A DNA stretch of 50,685 nucleotides from Actinomycetota bacterium (lineage in GTDB: Bacteria; Actinomycetota; UBA4738; HRBIN12). A program made the translations under genes and the position numbers. The notes under the pieces were generated by a model, which worked only from the letters and a program-made list of their open reading frames with translations, made no database searches and was not told the DNA's origin. Below are positions 1 through 8,772 of the stretch, one piece after another; the first letter of the stretch is position 1; every line of letters begins with the position of its first letter. The DNA is taken from NCBI GenBank assembly GCA_005885325.1, contig VAYX01000014.1:1-50685 (forward strand). Direction: 5' to 3'.

Positions 1-67
1 CCCGGGAGTATAGAGTTGGCGAGGGGCGAATTACAAGTCTGTAAGTTCTGAACAGCGAATGCACACG

Positions 68-76
68 TTGTCCACA
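68..76 (+). promoter_or_regulatory. Candidate DnaA box upstream of dnaE
   Basis: The 9-mer TTGTCCACA lies 40 bases before the dnaE start. It is the form of the DnaA box preferred in high-GC actinobacteria (Streptomyces type), one base from the E. coli TTATCCACA. It stands alone in the 116 bases that precede dnaE, so this is not an origin. A regulatory role is inference, and a chance 9-mer match is possible. I see no convincing promoter hexamers in the rest of 1-116. Confidence 0.35.
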
Positions 77-116
77 GGGTGCCCGGCCGTTCCGTCAACG
101 AGGTGGCGAGGGGAGC

Positions 117-3100
117 ATGGCGGCTCGTAGCTTCGTCCACCTGCACACCCACACCGAGTACTCGCTCCTCGACGGGGCATCGCGGATCCCCGCGCTCTTC
201 GAGCAGGCCCGGGAGTTCCAGATGCCGGCCCTGGCGGTGACCGACCACGGGTCGATGTTCGGGGCGCTCGAGTTCTACGAGGCCGGGCGAGCGGCCGGGA
301 TCAAGCCGATCCTGGGCGTCGAGGCCTACGTCGCGCCCGGCTCGCGGTTCGACCGTACGCCGGGCGAGAGCGAGGAGAAGTATCGGCACCTCACCATCCT
401 GGCCCGCGACGAGGCCGGCTACCGCAACCTCCTGCGGCTGGTCACCGACGCGCACCTCGAGGGGTTCTACCACCGGCCCCGGATCGACAAGGAGTTGCTG
501 GCGGAACGTGCCGGTGGCCTCATCGGCCTGTCGGGATGCCTGGCTTCGGAGGTCGCCCGGTTGCTCGTGGGGGGCCAGGAAGCGAAGGCCGCGGGAGTGG
601 CAGCCTCCTACCGGGACCTGTTCGGCGAGGGGAACTTCTTCCTCGAGATCCAGGACCACGGGCTGGCCGAGCAACGGACGGTGCTCCCCAAGCTCCTGGA
701 GCTGTCCGGAACGACGGGGATCCCCCTCGTCGCCACGAACGACCTGCACTACACGGTCCGAGAGGACGCGAAGCCCCACGACGTCCTGCTGTGCATCCAG
801 CAGCAGAAGGTGCAGACGGACACGAACCGACTGCGCTTCGACTCGGACCAGTTCTACATGAAGTCCGCCGAGGAGATGCGCGAAGTCTTCCGGGACCTCC
901 CGGATGCCTGCGACAACACCCTGCGCATCGCCGAGATGTGCGACCTGGAGCTCACGTACGGGGACCTCCACCTCCCGAGCTTCGAGCCGCCGGCCGGCAT
1001 GGACCGCGACGCCTACCTCCGGCGGCTGGTCGACGAGGGCGCGAGGCAGCGCTACGGCGACCTGGAGCCGGACGTCCAGGCCCGGATCGACCACGAGCTC
1101 GACGTCATCACTCGGATGGGCTTCGCCGGGTACTTCCTGATCGTGTGGGATCTGATCCGGTTCGCCCGCGAGAGCGGGATCCGGGTGGGGCCGGGACGGG
1201 GCTCGGCGGCGGGCTCCGTCGTCTCGTACTCGCTCCGCATCACCGACCTCGATCCTCTGCGGTACGGGCTGATCTTCGAGCGGTTCCTGAACCCCGAGCG
1301 CAAGCAACTCCCCGACATCGACATGGACTTCGACGAGCGCCGTCGGGACGAGGTGATCCGGTACGTGGCCCAGAAGTACGGCTCCGACCACGTGGCCCAG
1401 ATCATCACGTTCCAGACCATCAAGGGGAAGCAGGGGATCCGCGACGCCGCACGGGTGCTCGGCTTTCCGGCATCGGTCGGCGACCGGTTGTGCAAGATGT
1501 ACCCGCCGGCGGTCCTGGGCCGCGAGCACCCGATCGACGTCGCCCTCGAGCACGCGCCGGAGCTCAAGGAGGCCTACGAAAAGGAACCCGAGGCCCGGGA
1601 GATCGTCGACACGGCCAAGGCCCTGGAGGGCCTGCGCCGCGAGGACTCGGTCCACGCCGCCGGCGTGGTGATCGGGGACGCCCCGCTCGTCAACTACCTG
1701 CCGCTCAAGTTGTCGAAGGACTCGCGGGACGACACGCGGCGCATCGTCACCCAGTTCGACATGCACGGGGTGGAGAAGCTCGGCCTGCTGAAGATGGACT
1801 TCCTGGGTCTTCGGACCCTTTCGGTCATCGAGGACACGCTCGCCCTGTTGCGGCGGACGGGCGTCGAGCTCGACATCGACCACGTCCCGCTCGACGACCA
1901 ACCCGCGTACGCCATGCTCCGCCGAGGTGACACGACGGGCGTCTTCCAGCTGGAGAGCCCGGGGATGCGCCAGCTGATCCATCTGCTGCTGCCGGACCGG
2001 TTCGAGGACCTCATGGCGCTCGTGGCCCTGTACCGGCCCGGCCTGCTGTCGATGGGCCAGCACGCGGAGTACGCCGAGCGCAAGCACGGCCGCAAGCCGG
2101 TGACGTACCCGCACCCCGACCTCGAGGAGGTCCTGCACGACACGTACGGGATCATCGTGTACCAGGAGCAGGTCATGCAGATCGCCAACCGCATGGCCGG
2201 GTACTCGATGGGGGAGGCCGACGGCCTGCGCAAGGCCATGGGGAAGAAGATCCGGGAACTGCTGGTCCCCCACCGCGAGACCTTCGTCCGCCAGTGCGTG
2301 GAGCGTGGCTACCAGCGCCGGATCGCCGAGGACATCTTCGACCTGATCGTCCCGTTCGCCGACTACGGGTTCAATGCCTCGCACGCGTGCGCGTACGCGT
2401 ACGTGGCCTATCAGACGGCGTATCTGAAGGCCCACCATCCCGTGGAGTACATGTCGGCCATCCTGACCAGCGTGAAGGACGACAAGGACAAGAAGCCCTT
2501 CTATCTGAACGCGTGCCGGCTGATGGGCCTGGAGGTTCTTCCCCCGGACGTGAACGAGTCCGAGCTGGACTTCGCCCCGGTCCCCGGCGGTGAACCCAAG
2601 GTCCGATACGGCCTCTCGGCCGTGCGCAACGTGGGCTCGGGGGCGGTGGGCCAGATCATCGAGGCCCGGCGGGCCAGGGGTGGGTTCGCCACCTTCGCGG
2701 AGTTCTGCCGCAAGGTCGACCCGGGGGTCCTGACGAAGAAGGTCCTGGAGAGCCTGGTCCTGGCGGGGGCGTTCGACTCGCTCGGCTACGCCCGCAAGGC
2801 CCTGCTGGAGGGACACGAGAAGGTGTCCGGACCCATCGCCGCGGAGCGCAAGGCGGAGGCCGCGGGCCAGTTCTCGCTGTTCGGCGGAGGGGAACGGGCC
2901 GCGCACGAGATCGACGAGTCCGTCCTGACCGGGGAGGAGTTCGACCGGCGAACGCTCCTTCGCCTGGAGAAGGAGATGCTCGGCCAGTTCGTCACCGACC
3001 ACCCGCTCCTGTCGGTGAAGGACCGGCTGGCCGCGCAGACCGACATGGAGGTCGCCGAGGTGGTGAACCTGGGGGACGGCGATCTGGTCACCGTCGGTGG

Positions 3101-3632
3101 GATCGTCGCGTCGGTGGCCCGTCGGTACACGAGGAAGGGCGAGCCGTACGCGCTGTTCCGGCTGGAGGACCTGGCGGGCGGCGTGGCGGTGGTGGCCTTC
3201 CCCAGCGTCTTCGAGCAGGTGCCGAACCTGGTGGAGACCGACGCGATCGTGTTGGTGAAGGGCCGTGTGGACCTCCGCGGCAGGGAGCTGCAGCTTCGGG
3301 CGGTGGAGATCCGGGAGCTCGACGTCGGCGCGAGCAGAACGGCCCCCCCCGTACCGGGCGTGGTCATCGTCGACCTCGCCGCCGCCAGCTGCACCAATGC
3401 CGTCATTGCCAAACTGAAGGACCTGTTCGGCGCACATCCTGGGTCGACCCCGGTTCTCGTCAGGTTCATCTCGTCCCAGGCCACCACGCCGATCGAGGTG
3501 GGAAGCGTGCGGGTGGACCCCGCGGCTGGTTTGCTCTCGGAGTTGCGGCTGCTCCTCGGCCCGAAGGCCGCGCGGCTGGAGGGCGAGGCGCCTCCCAGAG
3601 CCGAGCGCGCGGAGGTGGCCCCGGTAGGCTGA
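117..3632 (+). CDS. dnaE: DNA polymerase III subunit alpha
   Basis: Replicative DNA polymerase catalytic subunit of the DnaE1 type, 1171 residues, a normal length. It opens with the PHP domain (FVHLHTHTEYSLLDG, residues 6-20). The polymerase core carries the metal-binding LPDIDMDF motif with D400, D402 and D404, followed by the helix-hairpin-helix and beta-clamp-binding part. An OB-fold follows near residues 985-1060 (VTVGGIVASV...VAVVAFP). The ATG at 117 has a purine-rich GAGGGGAG ribosome-binding site five bases upstream. The stop is six bases before the HisA-family gene, whose own -10 box lies in the last dnaE codons. Family assignment is secure; assignment to the main replicase rather than an error-prone DnaE2 rests on length and the intact PHP domain. 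Confidence 0.97.
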   Translation: MAARSFVHLHTHTEYSLLDGASRIPALFEQAREFQMPALAVTDHGSMFGALEFYEAGRAAGIKPILGVEAYVAPGSRFDRTPGESEEKYRHLTILARDEAGYRNLLRLVTDAHLEGFYHRPRIDKELLAERAGGLIGLSGCLASEVARLLVGGQEAKAAGVAASYRDLFGEGNFFLEIQDHGLAEQRTVLPKLLELSGTTGIPLVATNDLHYTVREDAKPHDVLLCIQQQKVQTDTNRLRFDSDQFYMKSAEEMREVFRDLPDACDNTLRIAEMCDLELTYGDLHLPSFEPPAGMDRDAYLRRLVDEGARQRYGDLEPDVQARIDHELDVITRMGFAGYFLIVWDLIRFARESGIRVGPGRGSAAGSVVSYSLRITDLDPLRYGLIFERFLNPERKQLPDIDMDFDERRRDEVIRYVAQKYGSDHVAQIITFQTIKGKQGIRDAARVLGFPASVGDRLCKMYPPAVLGREHPIDVALEHAPELKEAYEKEPEAREIVDTAKALEGLRREDSVHAAGVVIGDAPLVNYLPLKLSKDSRDDTRRIVTQFDMHGVEKLGLLKMDFLGLRTLSVIEDTLALLRRTGVELDIDHVPLDDQPAYAMLRRGDTTGVFQLESPGMRQLIHLLLPDRFEDLMALVALYRPGLLSMGQHAEYAERKHGRKPVTYPHPDLEEVLHDTYGIIVYQEQVMQIANRMAGYSMGEADGLRKAMGKKIRELLVPHRETFVRQCVERGYQRRIAEDIFDLIVPFADYGFNASHACAYAYVAYQTAYLKAHHPVEYMSAILTSVKDDKDKKPFYLNACRLMGLEVLPPDVNESELDFAPVPGGEPKVRYGLSAVRNVGSGAVGQIIEARRARGGFATFAEFCRKVDPGVLTKKVLESLVLAGAFDSLGYARKALLEGHEKVSGPIAAERKAEAAGQFSLFGGGERAAHEIDESVLTGEEFDRRTLLRLEKEMLGQFVTDHPLLSVKDRLAAQTDMEVAEVVNLGDGDLVTVGGIVASVARRYTRKGEPYALFRLEDLAGGVAVVAFPSVFEQVPNLVETDAIVLVKGRVDLRGRELQLRAVEIRELDVGASRTAPPVPGVVIVDLAAASCTNAVIAKLKDLFGAHPGSTPVLVRFISSQATTPIEVGSVRVDPAAGLLSELRLLLGPKAARLEGEAPPRAERAEVAPVG
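3625..3630 (+). promoter_or_regulatory. -10 box of a leaderless promoter for the HisA-family gene
   Basis: TAGGCT inside the 3' end of dnaE, followed by 8 bases and then the GTG start at 3639. The same hexamer precedes the starts at 28389 and at 37631 (minus strand). With +1 expected 6-8 bases after the hexamer, transcription would begin at or beside the start codon, and no Shine-Dalgarno sequence is present. No clear -35 is seen. Confidence 0.4.
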
Positions 3633-3638
3633 CCGGCC

Positions 3639-4349
3639 GTGGGGTTCGAGGTCATCCCGGCCGTCGACGTGTTCGATGGTCGCCTGGCTCGCCTGTCCGA
3701 CGGAGGGGTCGCGTTCGTCGAGGCGTTCGATGGCGACCCCACCACCGCGGCACGGTCCTTCGTGGAGGCCGGCGCGCGGTGGATCCACGTGGTGGACATG
3801 GATCTCGCCCTTGGCGGCGAGTTCCGCAATCTCGATGTCGTCGCTGGGATCGCGGGCCTCGGCGTGTCGGTCCAGGCGAGTGGGGGGATCACCGGCCACA
3901 GGGAGGTCGAGCGCGCCCTGGCTTCAGGCGCCGGTCGGGTTGTCCTCGCCTCCTCCGCGCTCTCCTACCGGGCGGCGGTGGAGGCGCTGCTGGCCCGTCA
4001 TGGTGACGCGCTGGCGGTGGGGATCGAGTCCGATCGAGACATGATCCGGGGCCGGGCCCGCCAGGAGGTCGGGCTCCCCCTGCTGGAGACGATGGCCTGG
4101 CTGGCCGGTCTCGACGTCGATCGGTACGTCCACACCAGTGTGAGCAGGGTCGGCGGCCTCGAGGGCCCCGACCTCGATGCGATCGGGGCCGTCATCGACG
4201 TGACGGGGCGGCCGGTTGTCGCCTCGGGAGGGATCCGCGGCCCGGAGGACCTCCGGCGGGTGGCCGCCATCGGGGCCCACGGCGCCATCCTGGGCCGCGC
4301 GCTGTACGAGGGGCTCGACCTCCGGGACGCGCTCGCCGCGGTGGCCTGA
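3639..4349 (+). CDS. hisA: HisA/PriA-family phosphoribosyl isomerase, divergent
   Basis: A 236-residue (beta/alpha)8 barrel related to HisA and to PriA, the actinobacterial enzyme that serves both histidine (ProFAR) and tryptophan (PRA) isomerisation. The catalytic base is kept (IPAVDV, D10), as are phosphate-binding glycines (SGGI at 81-84 and 196-199, and the ILGRALY end). Other key positions differ from M. tuberculosis PriA: the general acid D130 is Glu (VGIES), loop-5 Trp145 aligns with Ala140, the Arg of SGGIR is Thr85, and the KDGT motif reads RVGG (170-173). It directly precedes trpCBA and no trpF is seen, so a role in tryptophan synthesis is plausible. It could be a specialised TrpF-like enzyme, a relaxed HisA, or a third activity. 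The GTG start is set by the upstream -10 box. Confidence 0.8.
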   Translation: MGFEVIPAVDVFDGRLARLSDGGVAFVEAFDGDPTTAARSFVEAGARWIHVVDMDLALGGEFRNLDVVAGIAGLGVSVQASGGITGHREVERALASGAGRVVLASSALSYRAAVEALLARHGDALAVGIESDRDMIRGRARQEVGLPLLETMAWLAGLDVDRYVHTSVSRVGGLEGPDLDAIGAVIDVTGRPVVASGGIRGPEDLRRVAAIGAHGAILGRALYEGLDLRDALAAVA

Positions 4350-4360
4350 GGGTACACCGC

Positions 4361-4366
4361 TACACT
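4361..4366 (+). promoter_or_regulatory. Possible -10 box for trpC
   Basis: TACACT, nine bases before the trpC ATG, in the 26-base gap after the HisA-family gene. There is no Shine-Dalgarno sequence in the gap, so a leaderless or near-leaderless message is the simplest reading. No good -35 is seen. Confidence 0.3.
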
Positions 4367-4375
4367 TTCCCGACC

Positions 4376-5149
4376 ATGGGCTTCCTCACCGAGACGGTCG
4401 ACGGCGTTCGCCGCAGGCTGGAGCGACAGCCCATCGACGAGGCCGGGCTGATGGCCCTGGCCATCAGGATGCCGCCCCCACGCGCGTTCGCCGCGCGCCT
4501 GTGGTCGGCGAAGGCTCCCGCGGTCATCGCGGAGGTGAAACGGTCGTCACCGTCGGCCGGGCGGATCGCGGACGCGGATCCGGCGGCACGCGCCCGTGTG
4601 TACGAGGAGGCTGGTGCGGCCGCCGTTTCGGTGCTGACCGAGCCCGTGCACTTCGACGGCTCGCTGGCCGACCTCCGTGCGGTTCACCACGCGACCACCG
4701 TCCCGGTCCTTCGCAAGGACTTCCTGGTGCACCCGGCCCAGCTGATCGAGGCTCGGGTGGCCGGCGCCGACGCCGTGCTCCTCATCGCGGCCGCCCTGAG
4801 CGAGACCGAGCTGAAGGCGATGCTGAACGCGGCACAGGACCTCGAGCTCGGAGCACTGGTCGAGGCCCATTCCACCGATGACCTCGACAAGGCCCTGGGG
4901 GCCGACGCCAAGGTCGTGGGTGTGAACGCGCGGGACCTGGAGAGCCTGGAGGTCGACGAGGACCGCGCCCTGCTGCTCCTGCGGTCCGTGCCGGAGGACC
5001 GGATCCTCGTTCTCGAGAGCGGCATCTCGACCCGCCGTCAGGTCGAACGGGCCATGGAGGCCGGCGCGAAGGCCGTCCTGGTTGGGGAGGCCCTCATGCG
5101 GGCGGAGGACCCGGGGGCCAAGCTCCGCGAGCTCCGAGGCAGAGGATGA
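4376..5149 (+). CDS. trpC: Indole-3-glycerol phosphate synthase
   Basis: Closes the ring of CdRP to give indole-3-glycerol phosphate in tryptophan synthesis. 257 residues, monofunctional (no TrpF domain fused at the C-terminus as in E. coli). The family signature IAEVKRSSPS places E53 and K55 exactly where the E. coli enzyme has its catalytic Glu and Lys. The catalytic VLRKDF, GVNARDL and LESGIS phosphate-site motifs follow. ATG at 4376; the stop overlaps the trpB start by four bases (ATGA), so the two are translationally coupled. Confidence 0.96.
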   Translation: MGFLTETVDGVRRRLERQPIDEAGLMALAIRMPPPRAFAARLWSAKAPAVIAEVKRSSPSAGRIADADPAARARVYEEAGAAAVSVLTEPVHFDGSLADLRAVHHATTVPVLRKDFLVHPAQLIEARVAGADAVLLIAAALSETELKAMLNAAQDLELGALVEAHSTDDLDKALGADAKVVGVNARDLESLEVDEDRALLLLRSVPEDRILVLESGISTRRQVERAMEAGAKAVLVGEALMRAEDPGAKLRELRGRG

Positions 5150-6366
5150 AAGCCGCCGAGACGACGGCGCTCCCCGACGCACGCGGCCGGTTCGGCCGGT
5201 TCGGGGGGCGATACGTCCCCGAGGTGCTGATCCCGGCCCTCGACGAGCTCACCGCGGCCTGGGAGGAGCTTCAGGACGAACCGGCCTTCCGAGGCGAGCT
5301 CGAGGCGCTGCTTCGCGACTTCGTGGGCCGTCCATCGCCGCTGACCTTCGCGTCGAGGCTGTCCGACCGGCTCGGCTACCGCGTCTACCTGAAGCGGGAG
5401 GACCTCAACCACACCGGCGCGCACAAGATCAACAACACGCTGGGCCAGGTGCTGCTGGCCAGGCGGCTGGGGAAGGGCCGCATCATCGCGGAGACCGGCG
5501 CCGGGATGCACGGCGTGGCCACCGCCACGGCCTGCGCGCTGTTCGGCCTTCCATGCGTGGTGTACATGGGCGAGGAGGACACCGTCCGCCAGGCACCGAA
5601 CGTCGCTCGGATGCAGCTCCTGGGGGCCGAGGTCGTGACGGTCACCTCGGGCAGCCGAACGCTGAAGGACGCGATGAACGAGGCCATGCGGGACTGGGCG
5701 GGGAGCGTGCGCGAGACCCATTACGTGATCGGCTCGGTCGCCGGGCCGCATCCGTTCCCGTCGCTGGTCCGCGACCTCCAGCGCGTGATCGGGGACGAGG
5801 CGAAGGTGCAGTTCCGCGATGCCGAGGGCCGCGATCCCGACGCGGTCGTGGCGTGCGTGGGGGGCGGCAGCAACGCGATGGGCATCTTCGCGCCGTTCGT
5901 CGGGGCGCCGGGCACCCGGCTGGTCGGCGTGGAGGCCGGCGGTCGGGGAGACGCGGACGGCGAGCACTGCCGGTCCCTCACCCTCGGGGCGCCAGGCGTC
6001 CTCCACGGCTCGCTGTCCTACCTCCTGCAGGACGGCGACGGGCAGGTCCTGGCGACGCACTCAATCTCCGCCGGCCTGGACTACCCGGGCGTCGGCCCGG
6101 AGCACTCCTATATGAAGGAGGCCGGACTGGCCTCGTACGTCTCGGCCACGGACGCCCAGGCTCTCGAGGGATTCCAGGCCCTCGGCGAGCTGGAGGGGAT
6201 CCTTCCGGCTTTGGAGCCGGCCCATGCCGTCGGGTGGCTGTTGGGGGGTCCGCTCCCCGAGGGCTCGACCGTGCTCGTGAACCTGTCCGGGCGGGGGGAC
6301 AAGGACATGGAGACCGTGCGAAGGGCGCTCGGCGAACCGCCATCAGACCGTCCCCGTCGTGCCTGA
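5146..6366 (+). CDS. trpB: Tryptophan synthase beta chain
   Basis: PLP enzyme that condenses indole with serine, acting as an alpha2-beta2 complex with TrpA. 406 residues, a TrpB1-type length. The PLP Schiff-base lysine is K94 in NHTGAHKINN, and the phosphate-cup GGGSNAMG motif is near residue 240. The C-terminal part has the usual GVGPEHSY and NLSGRGDKD motifs. It starts inside the trpC stop and overlaps trpA by eight bases, the usual trpCBA coupling. Confidence 0.97.
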   Translation: MKAAETTALPDARGRFGRFGGRYVPEVLIPALDELTAAWEELQDEPAFRGELEALLRDFVGRPSPLTFASRLSDRLGYRVYLKREDLNHTGAHKINNTLGQVLLARRLGKGRIIAETGAGMHGVATATACALFGLPCVVYMGEEDTVRQAPNVARMQLLGAEVVTVTSGSRTLKDAMNEAMRDWAGSVRETHYVIGSVAGPHPFPSLVRDLQRVIGDEAKVQFRDAEGRDPDAVVACVGGGSNAMGIFAPFVGAPGTRLVGVEAGGRGDADGEHCRSLTLGAPGVLHGSLSYLLQDGDGQVLATHSISAGLDYPGVGPEHSYMKEAGLASYVSATDAQALEGFQALGELEGILPALEPAHAVGWLLGGPLPEGSTVLVNLSGRGDKDMETVRRALGEPPSDRPRRA

Positions 6367-7132
6367 CCTGGAGGCAGCGCTCCGGGCCAGGCGAGACGGC
6401 GGCGGCCGGGCCTTCGTCCCCTACGTCACCGGAGGCCTGCCCGGCGTGGACGCCGACCTCCTTCGAGGGCTCGAGGAGGCCGGAGCCGATGCCGTCGAGG
6501 TCGGCATCCCCTTCTCCGACCCGGTGATGGACGGCGGCGTCATCCAGGAGGCGTCCCGCCTGGCCCTGGAGGAAGGGACACGCCCGGCCGATGTCCTGGC
6601 CACGGTCAAGGAGGCCGGACTGTCCGTCCCCGTGGCCGTGATGACCTACTTCAATCCCGTTCTCAGCCGCGGACCGGGCGATTTCCTGGCCGACGCGGCA
6701 CAGGCCGGTGTCTCGGGCGCGATCGTTCCCGACCTGCCCGTCGACGAGGCCGATGACTGGATCACCGCATGCTCGAAGGTATCGATCGCGCCGGTGTTCC
6801 TGGCCGCTCCGGGTTCCACCACCGAGCGCCTGGCGTCCATCGCGGCGTCGGCCGGAGGGTTCGTGTACTGCGTGGCCACCTACGGCGTGACCGGCGAGCG
6901 CGACCGGCTTGCGGGGACGGCGCAGGAAGTCGTATTGGCGCTTCGCCCCCTCACCGACCTCCCGCTCCTGGTGGGGGTGGGGATCGGTACCCCCGCGCAG
7001 GCCTCGGAGGCATGCGCCTTCGCCGATGGGGTCATCGTGGGGAGCGCCCTGGTGCGCCGGCTGGTGGACGGGGACCCGGACGGGGCCCTGGCGATGGCGG
7101 GGAAGTTTCGGGCGGCCATCGGGCCGGCCTAG
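6359..7132 (+). CDS. trpA: Tryptophan synthase alpha chain
   Basis: Cleaves indole-3-glycerol phosphate and channels indole to TrpB. 257 residues. Catalytic acids E47 (VEVGIPFSDP) and D58 (MDGGVIQ) match Salmonella E49 and D60. The GVTGER loop that closes the active site and the VGVGIGTP phosphate-site motif are present. A GTG start at 6359 overlaps the trpB end; no ATG lies nearby in frame. It is the last gene of the trp run. Confidence 0.96.
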   Translation: MPDLEAALRARRDGGGRAFVPYVTGGLPGVDADLLRGLEEAGADAVEVGIPFSDPVMDGGVIQEASRLALEEGTRPADVLATVKEAGLSVPVAVMTYFNPVLSRGPGDFLADAAQAGVSGAIVPDLPVDEADDWITACSKVSIAPVFLAAPGSTTERLASIAASAGGFVYCVATYGVTGERDRLAGTAQEVVLALRPLTDLPLLVGVGIGTPAQASEACAFADGVIVGSALVRRLVDGDPDGALAMAGKFRAAIGPA

Positions 7133-7143
7133 GCAGACTGCTC

Positions 7144-7158
7144 AGGCCCGACGGGCCT
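7144..7158 (+). terminator. Short hairpin after trpA
   Basis: AGGCCC-GAC-GGGCCT, a perfect 6-bp stem with a 3-base loop, 12 bases after the trpA stop. No U-tract follows, so it is only a weak candidate for transcript ending. The rest of 7159-7340 shows no clear gene or riboswitch. Confidence 0.3.
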
Positions 7159-7356
7159 CCGCATCCGTAGACGAGGGTGGGAGGGCCGCGCTTTCCCTTC
7201 GAGGCGGGATGTGGTACGTAGCACCTGCTCGTGGAGGGGGAAAGGAGGACCGAGCGCTCCAGGACCGCGTTCGTTTCCGCTGAGAGAGATAGGTATGACA
7301 GTGGTACCGGTGCCGGCTCCGGCAGGGATCCTGGGCCGGCGAGGAGAGGGGGCTCG

Positions 7357-8697
7357 ATGAGGAGACCAAGTTGGTTCGCCGTAGTAACCGTCCTCGGCGC
7401 GCTGTCGCTCGTGGCCGCGGGCTGCGCCAAGGAAGAGGGCGGCGGAGGCGGGGGAGGCGGCGGCGCGGTCGACTGCAACACGGTCGAGTTCGGCTGCGTG
7501 ACGTATGCCGCCGGGGCACCGATCCGGGTCGGCACGCTGCTCGCCATCTCGGGCAGCGTCGCCACGCTCGGCCTGGACAGCCAGCACGGCGTCTCGCTGG
7601 CGATCGACTACCTCGACGGGAAGTTCGACGGGAAGCCCGGCCAGCTCGTCGGGCACCCGGTTCAGCTCGACAACGAGGACGATCTTTGCAGCAAGCAGGG
7701 TGGCCAGACTGGTGGGACCAAGCTCGCATCCGACCCGACGATCCTGTTCGTCGTGGGCACCAGCTGTTCCAGTTCCGCGCTTGGCGTGGCCGACAAACTC
7801 CTGGGGGACAAGGGGATCATCCTGATCTCCCCGTCGAACACGGCAGCTGGGCTGACCGCGCCGGATCAACACAACCCCTTCTACATGCGGACGGCCCAGA
7901 ACGACGCGATCCAGGCCAAGGTGGTCTCGGACTTCGTCTACACCAAGCTCGGGTTCACGAAGGCCGCCACGATCCACGATGAGAGCCCGTACGCGGCCGG
8001 CCTCACCGGCGGGTTCAAGACCTTCTTCGAGCAGGCCGGCGGGACCGTCACCGATGAGGAGGCCTTCACCACGATCGCTGGGGGCGGGAGCAGCGACTTC
8101 AAACCCCTCCTCACCAGCATCGCGCAGACGAAGCCGCAACTCATCTATTTCCCGGACTTCAACCCGGAGTGCGCCCTGATCGCCAAGCAGGCGGCGGACA
8201 TCCCGCAGTTGAAGGGCGTGAAGCTGATGGGGTCCGACGGATGCAACGCGTCGACGTTCTTCGATCAGGCGGGCGCCGCGGCCAACGGTGTGTACCTGTC
8301 CAGCCCGATCCCGAGCCCCGGGGCGTCGACGAGCGGGCTGCTCGACCAGTTCAACGCCGCCTACAAGGACCAGTTCGGCAAGCAGACGGCTCCCTTCAAC
8401 GCGAACGCCTTCGACGCGTTCAACGTCGTCGCCGCGGCGGTCAAGAAGGTCGCGATCGAGAACTCGGATGGCTCCGTTTCCATCCCGAGGGTGGCACTGA
8501 AGGACGCCGTGTTCCAGACGAAGGACTACGCCGGGTTGACGGGAACCCTCACGTGCATCTCGACGGGCGACTGCCAGGCTCCACTGGCCGTGAACATCGG
8601 TGTCTACCTGTCGCCCGATGTGCCCACGAACAAGCCGGGCTCAGAGCCGATCTTCAACGAGACGATCACCCTCGAGGACGCGCTCGGCTCGGGGTAG
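7357..8697 (+). CDS. Branched-chain-type amino-acid ABC transporter substrate-binding lipoprotein
   Basis: A 446-residue type-1 periplasmic-binding-fold protein (LivK/LivJ family), the extracellular receptor for the Liv permease encoded next. The N-terminus is a lipoprotein signal with Cys23 in SLVAAGC, followed by a Gly-rich linker (residues 30-37). The fold starts at IRVGTLLAISG and has conserved receptor motifs such as FVVGTSCSS and ISPSNTA. An ATG at 7357 is preceded by GAGGAGAGGGGG; an in-frame upstream GTG at 7231 would only add residues ahead of the signal peptide and is rejected. The substrate cannot be read from sequence; neighbouring cyclodeaminase and amino-acid oxidase genes suggest an amino acid. 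Confidence 0.93.
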   Translation: MRRPSWFAVVTVLGALSLVAAGCAKEEGGGGGGGGGAVDCNTVEFGCVTYAAGAPIRVGTLLAISGSVATLGLDSQHGVSLAIDYLDGKFDGKPGQLVGHPVQLDNEDDLCSKQGGQTGGTKLASDPTILFVVGTSCSSSALGVADKLLGDKGIILISPSNTAAGLTAPDQHNPFYMRTAQNDAIQAKVVSDFVYTKLGFTKAATIHDESPYAAGLTGGFKTFFEQAGGTVTDEEAFTTIAGGGSSDFKPLLTSIAQTKPQLIYFPDFNPECALIAKQAADIPQLKGVKLMGSDGCNASTFFDQAGAAANGVYLSSPIPSPGASTSGLLDQFNAAYKDQFGKQTAPFNANAFDAFNVVAAAVKKVAIENSDGSVSIPRVALKDAVFQTKDYAGLTGTLTCISTGDCQAPLAVNIGVYLSPDVPTNKPGSEPIFNETITLEDALGSG

Positions 8698-8723
8698 TCC
8701 ACCAAGGAGAAGAACCACGAGAC

Positions 8724-8751
8724 CGCGGGCGGGCCGGAGGGCCCGCCCGCG
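8724..8751 (+). terminator. Strong intercistronic hairpin between binding protein and permease genes
   Basis: A perfect 12-bp GC stem (8724-8735 with 8740-8751) and GGAG loop lies 26 bases after the binding-protein stop and 21 bases before livH. No U-tract follows. The position fits a partial terminator or a 3'-end stabiliser that lets the binding protein be made in excess over the membrane parts. A similar element sits at 17628-17661 in the other operon. Confidence 0.6.
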
Positions 8752-8772
8752 CCTCCATCATGAGGGGGGCCG

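Noticed and set aside
2786..3892. Long minus-strand open frame over dnaE and the HisA-family gene
   Set aside because: Low-complexity Ser/Arg/Pro/Thr product typical of antisense frames in GC-rich genes; the same holds for many other long frames, such as 9018-11078 and 32043-34700 minus.
7278..7300. CTGAGAGAG upstream of the Liv receptor gene resembles the thi-box CTGAGA
   Set aside because: The rest of the TPP riboswitch (GAACCTGATC and the pairing arms) is absent and the downstream genes are amino-acid transport.
7231..7356. Upstream extension of the Liv receptor frame
   Set aside because: It would bury the lipoprotein signal peptide; the ATG at 7357 has a strong ribosome-binding site.
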